From positions 35,278-99,277 of the forward strand of contig JBAQWV010000125.1 in the NCBI GenBank assembly GCA_049299095.1: a DNA stretch of 64,000 bases, given 5' to 3'. This document shows, piece by piece, positions 33,098 through 41,374 of this stretch (position 1 is the stretch's first letter; each line of letters starts with the position of its first letter). Below the pieces are notes generated by a model. It made no database searches. It was not told the DNA's origin and worked only from the letters and a program-made list of their open reading frames with translations. The translations under genes were made by a program, and so were the position numbers. This stretch comes from JAAEKA01 sp049299095. GTDB taxonomy: Bacteria > Chloroflexota > Anaerolineae > JAAEKA01.

Positions 33098-33985
33098 CTA
33101 TGCCTGATCGAACAGCATCCATACCTCACCCTGGCCTTCGGGAACGCAGAAGCGGGAGTTCAGGCTGTCGCGCTGGCCGTTGCCATCGAGCACCCAGATG
33201 GTATAGCAGCCAGCCACGCTGCCGCCCACATCACTCAGGCCCATCTTGTGTTCATAGTTATAGAAGCCGCTAGGGCCGGTGCGTTTTTCGCCGGTCCAGC
33301 TACGGACACTGTCCGGCACAGGCAGCTTGCCGACGCCGTCCTTCTCCAGCCAGATAAAATAACTGCCCTGTGCCTGATTGCCTATGCCGCTGTGTACAAA
33401 GGCCAATGTCAGCTTCAATTCACCGCCGCCGTTGGCAATCGTGACAGGGCCGCCGCGCAACTTAAACTTGCAACCGTCGCCGCCAATGGCCGCACATTCT
33501 GCTGCGTCGCCGGATGCCGGAGGAGGGGCAGGGGTGTTGGTTGGCGCAACTGGTACGGGGGTATTGGTCGGTTGAACCTGAACCGGCGCGGGGACGGGTG
33601 TGGCCTGCACCACCACCGGACGCGGGGTGGCCGTAGGTTGCACCACCACGGGGGCGGGCGTCGGCGTTAGCGGGACGGGCGTGTCTGTCGCGGGCGCGAC
33701 GGTATCTGTGACCACCGCGGTTGGTGCGGTCGTGGGGGTGTCGGTTGCAGTGGGCGTGAAGGTCACCGCGGCCGTTTGGGTTGCGCCTGCGTTAATGGTG
33801 GCATTGGCCTGGGCAATGGCGGCGTCGGTGGGGGTCACCAGCGGCGCGGCTGTCTTAGTGGGGGTCGGCGTGGGCGTCGGTGCCTCGCTGCCGCAGCCTG
33901 CCAATCCAAGCAGCAGGATCAGTGCAGTGAAGACGATCAGCACGCGGCCGCGCAAAACAAATTTGTGTGAAAAAGAGGAGATCAT
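33098..33985 (-). CDS. Lipoprotein with long Thr/Pro/Val stalk
   Basis: A 295-aa protein with lipobox LLLGLAGC (Cys near residue 31) and a stalk of about 130 residues dominated by T-P and V-V-x-Q-x-T-P repeats. A C-terminal beta-rich domain (about 170-295) has GDGCKFKLRGGPVTIANGGG, SYFIWLEKDGVGKLPVPDSV and VAGCYTIWVLDGNGQRDSLN. The stalk holds the domain away from the membrane. The binding domain is not one I recognise. The low-complexity stalk is GC-rich and could slip between strains. Confidence 0.8.
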   Translation of the reverse strand: MISSFSHKFVLRGRVLIVFTALILLLGLAGCGSEAPTPTPTPTKTAAPLVTPTDAAIAQANATINAGATQTAAVTFTPTATDTPTTAPTAVVTDTVAPATDTPVPLTPTPAPVVVQPTATPRPVVVQATPVPAPVQVQPTNTPVPVAPTNTPAPPPASGDAAECAAIGGDGCKFKLRGGPVTIANGGGELKLTLAFVHSGIGNQAQGSYFIWLEKDGVGKLPVPDSVRSWTGEKRTGPSGFYNYEHKMGLSDVGGSVAGCYTIWVLDGNGQRDSLNSRFCVPEGQGEVWMLFDQA

Positions 33986-34052
33986 TCTTGTACCTTTATG
34001 AACTTTTGGAGCGAACCGAGCGTGTCAGTTGGGTGTTCGTTGGAACCGTGCG

Positions 34053-34081
34053 ATTATAGCATCAAAGCGGTATCTGGTGAA
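34053..34081 (-). promoter_or_regulatory. Promoter of the stalked lipoprotein gene
   Basis: Minus-strand TTCACC (34076-34081), 17 nt, TATAAT (34053-34058) with TGC directly before the -10. Confidence 0.5.
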
Positions 34082-34107
34082 ACCATACGTCAAATCGTAC
34101 CAATCTA

Positions 34108-34116
34108 TGTTACAAT
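34108..34116 (+). promoter_or_regulatory. Extended -10 promoter of the aldo/keto reductase gene
   Basis: TGT plus TACAAT, 80 nt upstream of the ATG at 34196; no clear -35. Confidence 0.4.
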
Positions 34117-34195
34117 AGAAAGGCAGAGCAGCCCGAACTTTATAGCTGCCTCGGTCATCGAAAGATCTAAAATTCAAAAAACAGCAGAGGTTATT

Positions 34196-35191
34196 ATGCA
34201 ATATCGTCATTTGGGTTCATCGGGACTACAGGTATCCGCGCTGTCGTTTGGCGCATGGGTAACGTTTGGTCAGCAGTTTGGTGAGGACGCGGCTTATGAC
34301 TGCATGAAAGCAGCCTACGATGCAGGCGTCAACTTCTTTGACAATGCCGAAGCGTATGCACAAGGCCAGGCCGAAATCGTTATGGGCAACGTGATCCAGC
34401 GCGCAGGCTGGAAGCGTACCGATTTGGTCGTCTCCACCAAGATCTTCTGGGGTGGATCTGGGCCAAACGACATCGGCTTGAGCCGCAAACACGTCATTGA
34501 GGGCACTAACGCCGCACTGGCACGCCTGCAACTCGACTACGTGGACCTGTTGTTCTGTCACCGCCCCGATACGCGCACGCCCATCGAGGAAACCGTGCGT
34601 GCAATGAGCTATCTGGTCAACACCGGCAAGGCGTTCTACTGGGGCACCAGCGAATGGAGCGCGGGTGACATTATGGAAGCATACCAGATTGCCCGGCGCG
34701 AACACCTGGTTCCCCCTACAATGGAACAGCCGCAGTATAATATGCTGCATCGCGAGCGCGTGGAAGCAGAATATGCCCGCCTGTATCGCGAGATCGGCCT
34801 CGGCACAACGATCTGGAGCCCGCTGGCGAGTGGTTTGTTGACGGGTAAGTATAACAACGGTATCCCCGAAGGCACGCGCATCAGCATGGAGGGCTACGAA
34901 TGGCTGCGCAAGCGTTTTGAAAGCGCGGAAGGTCAGGCTCAGTTGGCAACAGCGCGGCAACTCGCTCCAATCGCCGAAGAACTTGGCTGTACCCAGTCGC
35001 AGCTTGCCATCGCCTGGTGTTTGAAAAACCCCAACGTCAGCACGGTCATCACGGGTGCCAGCCGCGCCCAGCAAGTCGTGGAAAACATGGCGGCGCTGGA
35101 TGTGGTGGACAAGCTGACGCCAGATGTGATGGCGCGCATCGAGGCCGCGCTGAATAACAAGCCCGCCGGGCCAAGTGATTTTCGTTCTTGA
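34196..35191 (+). CDS. Aldo/keto reductase (Kv-beta/YghZ-like)
   Basis: A 331-aa NADPH-dependent TIM-barrel reductase. The catalytic tetrad is readable: Asp and Tyr in FDNAEAYAQGQAE, Lys in VVSTKIFW and His in LLFCHRPD. The N-terminus MQYRHLGSSGLQVSALSFG and the VSTVITGASRAQQVVENM segment place it with the potassium-channel beta-subunit-like group. The ATG at 34196 is used because the family starts there; the open frame upstream is not protein-like. Likely substrates are small aldehydes. Confidence 0.95.
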   Translation: MQYRHLGSSGLQVSALSFGAWVTFGQQFGEDAAYDCMKAAYDAGVNFFDNAEAYAQGQAEIVMGNVIQRAGWKRTDLVVSTKIFWGGSGPNDIGLSRKHVIEGTNAALARLQLDYVDLLFCHRPDTRTPIEETVRAMSYLVNTGKAFYWGTSEWSAGDIMEAYQIARREHLVPPTMEQPQYNMLHRERVEAEYARLYREIGLGTTIWSPLASGLLTGKYNNGIPEGTRISMEGYEWLRKRFESAEGQAQLATARQLAPIAEELGCTQSQLAIAWCLKNPNVSTVITGASRAQQVVENMAALDVVDKLTPDVMARIEAALNNKPAGPSDFRS

Positions 35192-35299
35192 CCGTCGTTT
35201 CAAAAGAATTCGAAAGTGGCGCATTGATGATGTCGTGAAGCGCCCCCTCGTTGCATGTGGCCTGCCACTTCCGGCTTCCCATCTTTTCAGGAGTTACCT

Positions 35300-37186
35300 A
35301 TGTTTCGATCAAATTCTCAATCTCACAAACTGCTGCTGGTAGCCGCACTGATCGCCATTCTTAGCATCGTCGGCGGTTGCACCCGCCCCACCCCCGGCAC
35401 TGACGTTGCCACGCAGCAGCCAGAAACCGCCGGTGAGGCCGTTGGCCTCGCCAATCCTGCGTCTGTCAACTGCACCGACAAAGGCGGGGTTTCAGAGATT
35501 CGCAAGGACGCTCAGGGCAACGAAGTTGGCTATTGTCTCTTCCCCGACGGCAGCGAATGCGAAGAATGGGCCTTTATGAACGGTGAATGTATGGCCGGCC
35601 ATGACATGCAGGTTGCACCAACCGCGCCGACAGTGCCTGTGCCCGGCGTGCCCGCGCCCGACATAGCCACCGATGATCTCGTGGTCTCCTTGCAGAGCGA
35701 ACTGCCAGAGAATGCCTATATGGATGGCGGCGTCGCCGTCAAGCCGCTGAATGGTTTGGACGAAAAGACCCCGTTGTGGATGGCCTACTCGTACGGTATG
35801 CGCAACTGGGACCTGGAAACGCCTCCTTCCCACTTCGTCGCGATCTATACGAACGCCGATGGGCAGTGGCAAGAGCTGTCCCGGCTGAATATCAACGAAG
35901 TGGCGGAGAGTTCCACCAATGTTATAGCGCCAGATTTCCTGATGGAAAATGGTGTGCAACAAGTGGCTCTCGACCCCAGCCGCGTGTGGATTACCGTGGA
36001 CGGCGGTATGGGCGCGCACAGTGGGGCATTTGATGTGCTGAGCTTCGACGGTCAAACGCTGGAACTGGTGTTGACCAACGGTTCAGCCAGCCAGGGCGCG
36101 GGCAGCATTGCTGATGTCAACGGCGATGGCGTGAATGAAGTTGTCCTGAACACCACCGATCCCTATGTCTTCTGCTATGCCTGTGGCGTGCGTCGCCCTT
36201 CGTTCGAAGTCCACACTGTCCGCGATGGCGCGCTGGCAAAGCTGGACCTCGCTGCCATGCCAGAGGACATGCAGGACAATCCGGCATTTGCCGCCAACAA
36301 CAAGGCGCTGGAATATGCGCAGGCAGGCTTGTGGCATGACGCCCTCATGTCCATTGACGAAGCCGCAACACAAGCCGGCGGCCAAGATGTCGCGATTGGC
36401 GAAGGGTCGCTGCTGTGGAACCAGGCCCTGATCCGCCAGACACACGATGCGCACGGCGCAGCGATCAAGGACAGCGCCTACCCGCTGCTCAACAAGGTCT
36501 TCTACGGTGATTATGCCGGCGCAGTCGAGGACATGCGCCAATACACACCGGAGCAGATTTTTGCCACTGCCAGCCCGCTGATCTCCGGCACGGTGGCCGA
36601 AGGCTGGGAACAGGATTTGGCGCAGTACATCAGCAAGAGCGCCGACGCCGCTTTGGCAGCCAAACCGGACCTGGCTCCTGCATACTTCGTGCGCGCTTGG
36701 GGCGAAAATCTGGCTACGCCGGGCAGCGAGCAGGTGTTGGCTGATCTCACCAAGGCCGCTGAACTGGCACCCGATGACACGCTCTTCGCCGACAGTCTGA
36801 CTAACGCAGGCGGCACGGTCGCAGGCGGCGCGGTCAACACACCCGCGCCGGAAGTGGTCGTCAGCAGCCTAAACCGGATGCCTCTTGCCATAGACAAGGC
36901 AGGTGGCACGGTGATGATGCCCAATGACATGGTGAACGCCACTGAACAAGGGTTTATGTTTGCCGGTGTCGCCGGACAGGCCGCCACCATTGATGTGGCC
37001 GCACCGCAAAACGACATGATCATGCAGGTCGTTGGCGCGGACGGCACGGCGTTGCTGCCCTATGCCAAGGGAGCCTCGCACTGGCAGGGCCAGTTGCCGA
37101 CCACGCAAAACTACTACATTGATGTCAAGGGCGCAGCCAAGAACACAGTCTACCGCGTCTATTTGACCTTGAGCGCAGCTCATTAA
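35300..37186 (+). CDS. Large lipoprotein with N-terminal DUF333 domain
   Basis: A 628-aa protein with a lipoprotein signal (LAIL-SIVGGC type, Cys near residue 27), then a DUF333 domain (NPASVNCTDKGGV, CLFPDGSECEEWAFMNGEC; five or six paired cysteines). A middle region includes an FG-GAP-like ADVNGDGVNEVVL calcium loop, followed by helical, TPR-like repeats (about 340-510) and a final beta-sandwich (VYRVYLTLSA). GGAG lies 6 nt before the ATG. It is probably surface-exposed and binds something; no enzyme motif is seen. Confidence 0.82.
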   Translation: MFRSNSQSHKLLLVAALIAILSIVGGCTRPTPGTDVATQQPETAGEAVGLANPASVNCTDKGGVSEIRKDAQGNEVGYCLFPDGSECEEWAFMNGECMAGHDMQVAPTAPTVPVPGVPAPDIATDDLVVSLQSELPENAYMDGGVAVKPLNGLDEKTPLWMAYSYGMRNWDLETPPSHFVAIYTNADGQWQELSRLNINEVAESSTNVIAPDFLMENGVQQVALDPSRVWITVDGGMGAHSGAFDVLSFDGQTLELVLTNGSASQGAGSIADVNGDGVNEVVLNTTDPYVFCYACGVRRPSFEVHTVRDGALAKLDLAAMPEDMQDNPAFAANNKALEYAQAGLWHDALMSIDEAATQAGGQDVAIGEGSLLWNQALIRQTHDAHGAAIKDSAYPLLNKVFYGDYAGAVEDMRQYTPEQIFATASPLISGTVAEGWEQDLAQYISKSADAALAAKPDLAPAYFVRAWGENLATPGSEQVLADLTKAAELAPDDTLFADSLTNAGGTVAGGAVNTPAPEVVVSSLNRMPLAIDKAGGTVMMPNDMVNATEQGFMFAGVAGQAATIDVAAPQNDMIMQVVGADGTALLPYAKGASHWQGQLPTTQNYYIDVKGAAKNTVYRVYLTLSAAH

Positions 37187-37204
37187 TCGTGTCTTGATCT
37201 CATT

Positions 37205-37342
37205 TAGGACTTACACAGTTCGCGCAATACAGCAGGTATCACTCTGAGGCCCCCCAAGGCCGAAAAATCGCCTTGGGAATGCTCAGAAACCAAGATTTCC
37301 CGGCGTTTACTTCGCGAAATGGCACCAACTGCGTAAGCCCTA
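37205..37342. mobile_element. MITE with 14-bp terminal inverted repeats and TA flanks
   Basis: Terminal repeats GGACTTACACAGTT (37207-37220) and AACTGCGTAAGCCC (37327-37340) match at 12 of 14 positions when folded together. Both ends are flanked by TA (37205-37206 and 37341-37342), the target duplication of IS630/Tc1-mariner elements. The 134-bp core has an internal hairpin (CCCAAGGC/GCCTTGGG around 37253-37276) and no coding capacity. It sits between the DUF333 lipoprotein gene and mutY. Confidence 0.7.
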
Positions 37343-37348
37343 CCATAA

Positions 37349-37391
37349 AAGAACAGCGCCTGGTTGCCCGTAGCAGTCAGGCGCTGTTCTT
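37349..37391 (+). terminator. Hairpin between MITE and mutY
   Basis: A 14-bp stem (37349-37362 with 37378-37391) with a 15-nt loop is flanked by AAAA on the left and a short T-rich stretch on the right. It may terminate the lipoprotein transcript; it ends only 10 nt before the mutY ATG, so it could also affect mutY translation. Confidence 0.55.
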
Positions 37392-37401
37392 GTTGAAGTC
37401 A

Positions 37402-38499
37402 ATGCTACCAAAACCACCCCCCTCCGCCGTGACACAAGCCTTGCTAGCCTGGATTGATCAAGGCCAGCTGCGCGCGCTGCCCTGGCGCACGTCCACCCGC
37501 GATCCCTACGTCGTCTGGATCAGCGAGATAATGCTTCAGCAAACACAGGTCGCCACTGTCATTCCCTACCTGGCACGTTGGCTCGCCCGTTTCCCCACCG
37601 TGCAGGCATTGGCCGCGGCCAGCCTGGACGATGTGCTCAAGCAGTGGGAAGGGCTGGGCTACTACAGCCGCGCCAGAAATATACACAAAGCCGCGCGCCT
37701 AATCGTTGAGCAGCACAACGGCCATCTGCCCACCCAACGCAGCGCGTTGCTGGCCCTGCCCGGTATCGGACGCTATACCGCAGGCGCGCTGCTGAGCATC
37801 GCCTTTGGTCAGCGCGCCGCGGCACTGGATGGCAACATCAAGCGCGTGCTTGCACGCGTGTACGACGTGGACGGGGTGCTGGGACAGGGGACGACGGAAG
37901 CGCGGCTTTGGCAACTGGCAGAGGCGCTGGTGGCGGTGGCAGAACCAGCGCAGGCTGGGCCGATCAACGAGGCGCTAATGGACCTGGGCGCGACTGTGTG
38001 CCTGCCACAAGCTCCGCGCTGCTTGATGTGCCCGCTGTATGAACTGTGTCTGGCGCGCCAGCGCGGCACGCAGGAGGAGCGACCCGTGCGCGCGCCACGC
38101 AAACCCTTGCCGCATCTGGATGTCAGCGCGGCGGTGCTGCGCCGTCCGGGGCATCCTGAGCAGTTTTTAATCGCGCAGCGCCCGCTAGAGGGGATGCTGG
38201 GCGGTTTGTGGGAGTTTCCCGGCGGCAAACAACAGCCCGGCGAGACGTTGCCAGAGTGCTTGCGCCGCGAGATGATGGAAGAGCTGGCGGTCGAGGTGGC
38301 CGTGGGGCAGCATCTGGTAAGCATCAAGCACGCGTACACCCATTTCCGCATCACCCTGCACGCGTTCGAGTGCAGCCTGCTGGCAGGGGAACCGCAAGCC
38401 ATCGGCGTGGCCGCGTGGCGCTGGGTCACGCTGGACGACCTGCCGGCTTACTCTTTCGCCGTCACCGATCAGAAGATCATCGCCGCGCTGCTTGCCTAG
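37402..38499 (+). CDS. mutY: A/G-specific adenine glycosylase with Nudix-like C-terminus
   Basis: A 365-aa DNA repair enzyme that removes A opposite 8-oxoG. The HhH-GPD core has PWRTSTRDPYVVWISEIMLQ and LPGIGRYTAGALLSIAFGQR with catalytic Asp in AALDGNIKRVL. A 4Fe-4S cluster follows (C-x6-C-x2-C-x5-C in CLPQAPRCLMCPLYELC). The C-terminal domain (about 235-365) is the MutT-like 8-oxoG recognition domain (GGLWEFPGGK, LRREMMEEL). The ATG at 37402 lacks a clear Shine-Dalgarno. Confidence 0.95.
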   Translation: MLPKPPPSAVTQALLAWIDQGQLRALPWRTSTRDPYVVWISEIMLQQTQVATVIPYLARWLARFPTVQALAAASLDDVLKQWEGLGYYSRARNIHKAARLIVEQHNGHLPTQRSALLALPGIGRYTAGALLSIAFGQRAAALDGNIKRVLARVYDVDGVLGQGTTEARLWQLAEALVAVAEPAQAGPINEALMDLGATVCLPQAPRCLMCPLYELCLARQRGTQEERPVRAPRKPLPHLDVSAAVLRRPGHPEQFLIAQRPLEGMLGGLWEFPGGKQQPGETLPECLRREMMEELAVEVAVGQHLVSIKHAYTHFRITLHAFECSLLAGEPQAIGVAAWRWVTLDDLPAYSFAVTDQKIIAALLA

Positions 38500-38578
38500 C
38501 CCTTTACCGCTCTCCACGAAGTTGTTCCGCGTCGCAGAGCGAATTAAACCTGTCCATATCGCTTCTATCCGGCGGGAA

Positions 38579-38619
38579 TAAAAAAGCGTACTGCGCGGCC
38601 CAACGCCACGCAGTACGCC
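38579..38619 (-). terminator. Terminator of rocD
   Basis: Minus-strand stem GCGTACTGCG/CGCAGTACGC (38587-38596 with 38610-38619) is followed by a T6 run, 23 nt after the rocD stop. It also separates the convergent mutY transcript. Confidence 0.8.
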
Positions 38620-38641
38620 AACATGTCAGCAAAACAGAGCG

Positions 38642-39895
38642 TTACACACCCGTAGACGCTGCTTCTTCCTCTTCGCGCAGCAAATCCTGCGCCTCAAGCT
38701 CGGCAAATACGCCCTCAACCTGATCAGCCAGCCAATCAATCTGTTCCGACGTTACGACCAACGGCGGGGCAAAGCGGATCACCGTGCCGTGCGTTTCCTT
38801 GCACAAGATACCACGGTCGGCCAGTGCTTCGCAGAAACGCCGTGCGCCGCCTGCGTCGTGCGTCACCTCCATGCCCACCAGCAAGCCGCGGCCACGCACC
38901 TCGTGAATGTACGGGCTTTCGATGCGGCGCAGACGCTCCATCAGGCGCTCGCCTTGCTGGGCCGAATTTTCAACCAGGTTCTCGTCTACCAGAATTTGCA
39001 AGGCTGTGCGGGCTACGGCTGAGCCAAGCGGGTTGCCGCCGAAAGTGCTGCCGTGATCGCCGGGGTGGAACATATTCATAACCGGCTTGTCGGCCAGAAT
39101 CGCCGACACCGGATAGAACCCGCCCGACAGCGCCTTGCCCAGCACCAGAATGTCGGGGCGCACGTCTTCATGGCTGGAAGCGATCAGCTTGCCGGTGCGG
39201 CCCAAGCCGACCTGAATTTCATCGGCGATGAGCAGCACCTTCTCGTTGCGGCATAGCGTTTCAGCGTACTTGAGATAGCCAGCGGGCGGCACGTTGATGC
39301 CGTTCTCGCCCTGGATCGGTTCCACCAGGAACGCGACGGTGTTCGGCGTGATGGCCGCGGCCAACTGTTCTTTGTCGCCGAAATCAACGAATTTGAAGCC
39401 GGGGGTGTACGGGCCAAAATGCTTGCGGTACTTCGGCTCGCTGGAGAAGCTGATCACGGTGGTGGTGCGGCCGTGGAAGTTGCCATTGCACACAATGATT
39501 TCGGCCTGGCCGTCGGGCACGCCCTTGGCTTCGTAGCCCCACTTGCGCGCCAGCTTCACCGCGGCTTCCACCGCTTCCGCGCCGGAATTCAGGGGCAACA
39601 CCATGTCGTAGCCCAGCAAGGTGCAGACTTCCTCGCTGAAATAACCCAGTTGATCGTTGCGGAACGCGCGCGAGGACAGTGTCAAGTTATGCGCCTGTTC
39701 CACCAACGCATCCACCAGCCGCGGGTGACAATGCCCCTGGCTGACAGCTGAGTACGCGCTGAGGCAATCCAGATACCGCTTGCCATCTACGTCGTACATC
39801 CAAACACCCTCGGCGCGGTGAATGACCACATCCAGCGGGTGATAGATGTTGGCAACGTAGGTGCTTTCCAGCTCAACGTACTTCTCGGTAGACAT
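38642..39895 (-). CDS. rocD: Ornithine aminotransferase
   Basis: A 417-aa fold-type I class-III aminotransferase converting ornithine and 2-oxoglutarate to glutamate semialdehyde. It has GVWMYDVDGKRYLDCLSAYS (substrate-site Tyr context), LPLNSGAEAVEAAVKLARKW, NGNFHGRTTTVISFS, LLIADEIQVGLGRTGKLIAS (PLP Asp) and ILVLGKALSGGFYPVSAI (PLP Lys). Length and blocks fit RocD rather than ArgD. AAGGAG lies 9 nt before the ATG. The leader has a terminator and a competing hairpin, suggesting conditional expression. No arginine-catabolism genes are adjacent. Confidence 0.95.
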   Translation of the reverse strand: MSTEKYVELESTYVANIYHPLDVVIHRAEGVWMYDVDGKRYLDCLSAYSAVSQGHCHPRLVDALVEQAHNLTLSSRAFRNDQLGYFSEEVCTLLGYDMVLPLNSGAEAVEAAVKLARKWGYEAKGVPDGQAEIIVCNGNFHGRTTTVISFSSEPKYRKHFGPYTPGFKFVDFGDKEQLAAAITPNTVAFLVEPIQGENGINVPPAGYLKYAETLCRNEKVLLIADEIQVGLGRTGKLIASSHEDVRPDILVLGKALSGGFYPVSAILADKPVMNMFHPGDHGSTFGGNPLGSAVARTALQILVDENLVENSAQQGERLMERLRRIESPYIHEVRGRGLLVGMEVTHDAGGARRFCEALADRGILCKETHGTVIRFAPPLVVTSEQIDWLADQVEGVFAELEAQDLLREEEEAASTGV

Positions 39896-39924
39896 AGAGA
39901 ACTCTCCTTAACTAACAAATAAGT

Positions 39925-39956
39925 AAAAAAACAGCCTGAGCAACGCGCCCAGACTG
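39925..39956 (-). terminator. Rho-independent terminator inside the rocD leader
   Basis: On the minus strand a fully paired 10-bp stem with two G-U pairs (39947-39956 with 39932-39941, loop 39942-39946) is followed by T7 (39925-39931). It lies about 30 nt upstream of the rocD ATG, so transcription must pass it for rocD to be made. Confidence 0.75.
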
Positions 39957-39985
39957 CGAAAAAAGCAGTCGTAAGATCCTCAGGG
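39952..39985 (-). promoter_or_regulatory. Competing hairpin in the rocD leader (candidate anti-terminator)
   Basis: GACTGC (39965-39970) pairs with GCAGTC (39952-39957) around a U-rich 7-nt loop and shares five bases with the 5' arm of the terminator, so both cannot form. Further upstream, CCCTGAGG (39978-39985) is complementary to CTCAGG in the terminator's 3' arm. The ligand or trigger is unknown. Confidence 0.5.
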
Positions 39986-40055
39986 CGTCGGTGACCTGAT
40001 GAACAGAAAAATCAGCAGCTACGGCACGCAGAACGCAACCACAGCTGCGCCCCGA

Positions 40056-40064
40056 ATTCTACCA
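40056..40064 (-). promoter_or_regulatory. Extended -10 promoter of rocD
   Basis: Minus-strand TGG plus TAGAAT; it gives a leader of about 150 nt containing the attenuator-like structures. Confidence 0.5.
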
Positions 40065-40135
40065 CGACCCGCAGGGGAAAGCAACCTTTGACCCATGTGG
40101 GTACGGGCCTGGCTTTCGTTCTGTCGCCCAATGTG

Positions 40136-40144
40136 TGCTATACT
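40136..40144 (+). promoter_or_regulatory. Extended -10 promoter of the Nudix gene
   Basis: TGC plus TATACT only 18 nt before the ATG at 40163, implying a very short or leaderless transcript. Confidence 0.45.
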
Positions 40145-40162
40145 CACCGGCTAGAAACCGCG

Positions 40163-40609
40163 ATGATAAACAAACCTCTTAAAATGTATCAAGCTGCGGG
40201 CGGTGTGGTGCTGGACGCCACCGACCGCGTGCTGCTGCTGGAGCGCGAGATCAAAGGCGTGCATGAAATCCGCCTGCCCAAGGGCCACATCGAAACCGGC
40301 GAAACGCCAGCAGACGCCGCGCTGCGCGAAGTATGCGAGGAAACCGGCTACTGCGCGTTACAAATTGAGCGCGACCTGGGCTGGGCTACCAACCGCTTCG
40401 AGACCGCGCAGGCGCATGTCGTGCGCGAAGAACGCTTCTACGTGATGCGCCTCCTTTCGGACCAAGCGCAACCGCCCGCGTTTCAATCAGCCAGCGAGGC
40501 GCTGTTCCGCAATCGCTGGGTAACTGGCTTCGCTGAGGCTGAAAGCCTCCTGACCTTTGAAGCGGAGCGCGCGGTCATCCGCCGCGCCGCTGCCAGCCGG
40601 CCCGCGTAG
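40163..40609 (+). CDS. Nudix hydrolase, 148 aa
   Basis: The Nudix box is complete: GHIETGETPADAALREVCEE followed by TGY, within a domain starting QAAGGVVLDATDRVLLLERE. The RLPKGHIE form (K before G-H-I-E) resembles diadenosine-polyphosphate hydrolases of the Ap4A type. Substrate not determined. No Shine-Dalgarno is seen, and the promoter lies very close, so translation may be nearly leaderless. Confidence 0.92.
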   Translation: MINKPLKMYQAAGGVVLDATDRVLLLEREIKGVHEIRLPKGHIETGETPADAALREVCEETGYCALQIERDLGWATNRFETAQAHVVREERFYVMRLLSDQAQPPAFQSASEALFRNRWVTGFAEAESLLTFEAERAVIRRAAASRPA

Positions 40610-40623
40610 CCGCGTCCGCATTT

Positions 40624-40652
40624 TTGCCCATCCGCACAAAATGCGGTATACT
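40624..40652 (+). promoter_or_regulatory. Promoter of rpsP
   Basis: TTGCCC (40624-40629), 17 nt, TATACT (40647-40652); start near 40659, leader about 107 nt. Confidence 0.6.
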
Positions 40653-40765
40653 GCCGCTGTTCAATCGCCCGGCATGGCCTGGGCGATTAGCTTGTTTTGA
40701 ACCATTGCACAAACCACGGTTTGCTGCAAGCAAGATACTCAGGAAGGCAAAGTAGGACACATTCC

Positions 40766-41044
40766 ATGGTACGGATTAGATTGCGCCGCGTGGGTGCCAA
40801 ACGGCAAGCCAGTTACCGCATCGTCGTAGCCGACAAGGAAGCCCCGCGCGACGGGCGTTTCATCGAGAATATCGGCTTTTTCAATCCTCGCACCGAGCCT
40901 GAAACCATCGTGATGGATCGGGAACGCGCCCTGTATTGGCTCAGCGTCGGCGCACAGCCCAGCGAGGCCGTGCATCGCCTGCTGAAGGCCGAAGGCGTCT
41001 TCGAAGCGCTGGAAGCAGCCCGCGCCGCCAAGGTCGAAGGGTAA
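40766..41044 (+). CDS. rpsP: 30S ribosomal protein S16
   Basis: A 92-aa protein starting MVRIRLRRVGAKRQASYRIV and containing SPRDG-type APRDGRFIENIGFFNPRT, the S16 core. It stabilises the 30S head/body junction during assembly. The ATG at 40766 is used; the open frame upstream is unrelated to the family. First gene of rpsP-khpA-rimM. Confidence 0.98.
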   Translation: MVRIRLRRVGAKRQASYRIVVADKEAPRDGRFIENIGFFNPRTEPETIVMDRERALYWLSVGAQPSEAVHRLLKAEGVFEALEAARAAKVEG

Positions 41045-41058
41045 CAGGACGCCAGGCC

Positions 41059-41286
41059 ATGAAGGATCTGGTGCAATACATCGCCGAAAATCTGGTAGAC
41101 GACCTGGATCAGGTGCGCGTGAAAGAAATGCGCACGTCAAATGGCCTTTTGCTGGAACTGCGTGTAAGCCGCGACGATATGGGCCGGGTCATTGGCTCCG
41201 GCGGGCGCGTCGCCAATGCGATGCGCGCGGTGTTGCGGGTTCCAGCTTTGCGCCAGGGCAAAGTCGTCTCCCTCGAGATTTCATAA
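41059..41286 (+). CDS. khpA: KH-domain RNA-binding protein KhpA
   Basis: A 75-aa protein with a type-II KH fold whose RNA-binding G-x-x-G loop is in DDMGRVIGSGGRVANAMRAV. It begins MKDLVQYIAENLVDDLDQVR, as KhpA/YlqC proteins do. It normally pairs with KhpB in RNA regulation; khpB is not in the window. It lies 14 bp after rpsP. Confidence 0.95.
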   Translation: MKDLVQYIAENLVDDLDQVRVKEMRTSNGLLLELRVSRDDMGRVIGSGGRVANAMRAVLRVPALRQGKVVSLEIS

Positions 41287-41311
41287 CGGCAGGATCCCAC
41301 CGGCACGCGGT

Positions 41312-41340
41312 AACGGGAGCGCCTTGCGGCCTCCCGTTTT
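41312..41340 (+). terminator. Terminator between khpA and rimM
   Basis: An 8-bp stem AACGGGAG/CTCCCGTT (41312-41319 with 41331-41338) with a GC-rich 11-nt loop ends in TTTT. It lies inside the operon, 35 nt before rimM, so it may set the ratio of S16/KhpA to RimM. Confidence 0.65.
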
Positions 41341-41374
41341 ATGCGTTTAGCACCGGGTAACCCAGGAGCAACAC

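Noticed and set aside
39925..40064. T-box, lysine or glutamine riboswitch as identity of the rocD leader
   Set aside because: The T-box core and the conserved loops of these classes are not visible; only a generic attenuator layout can be claimed.
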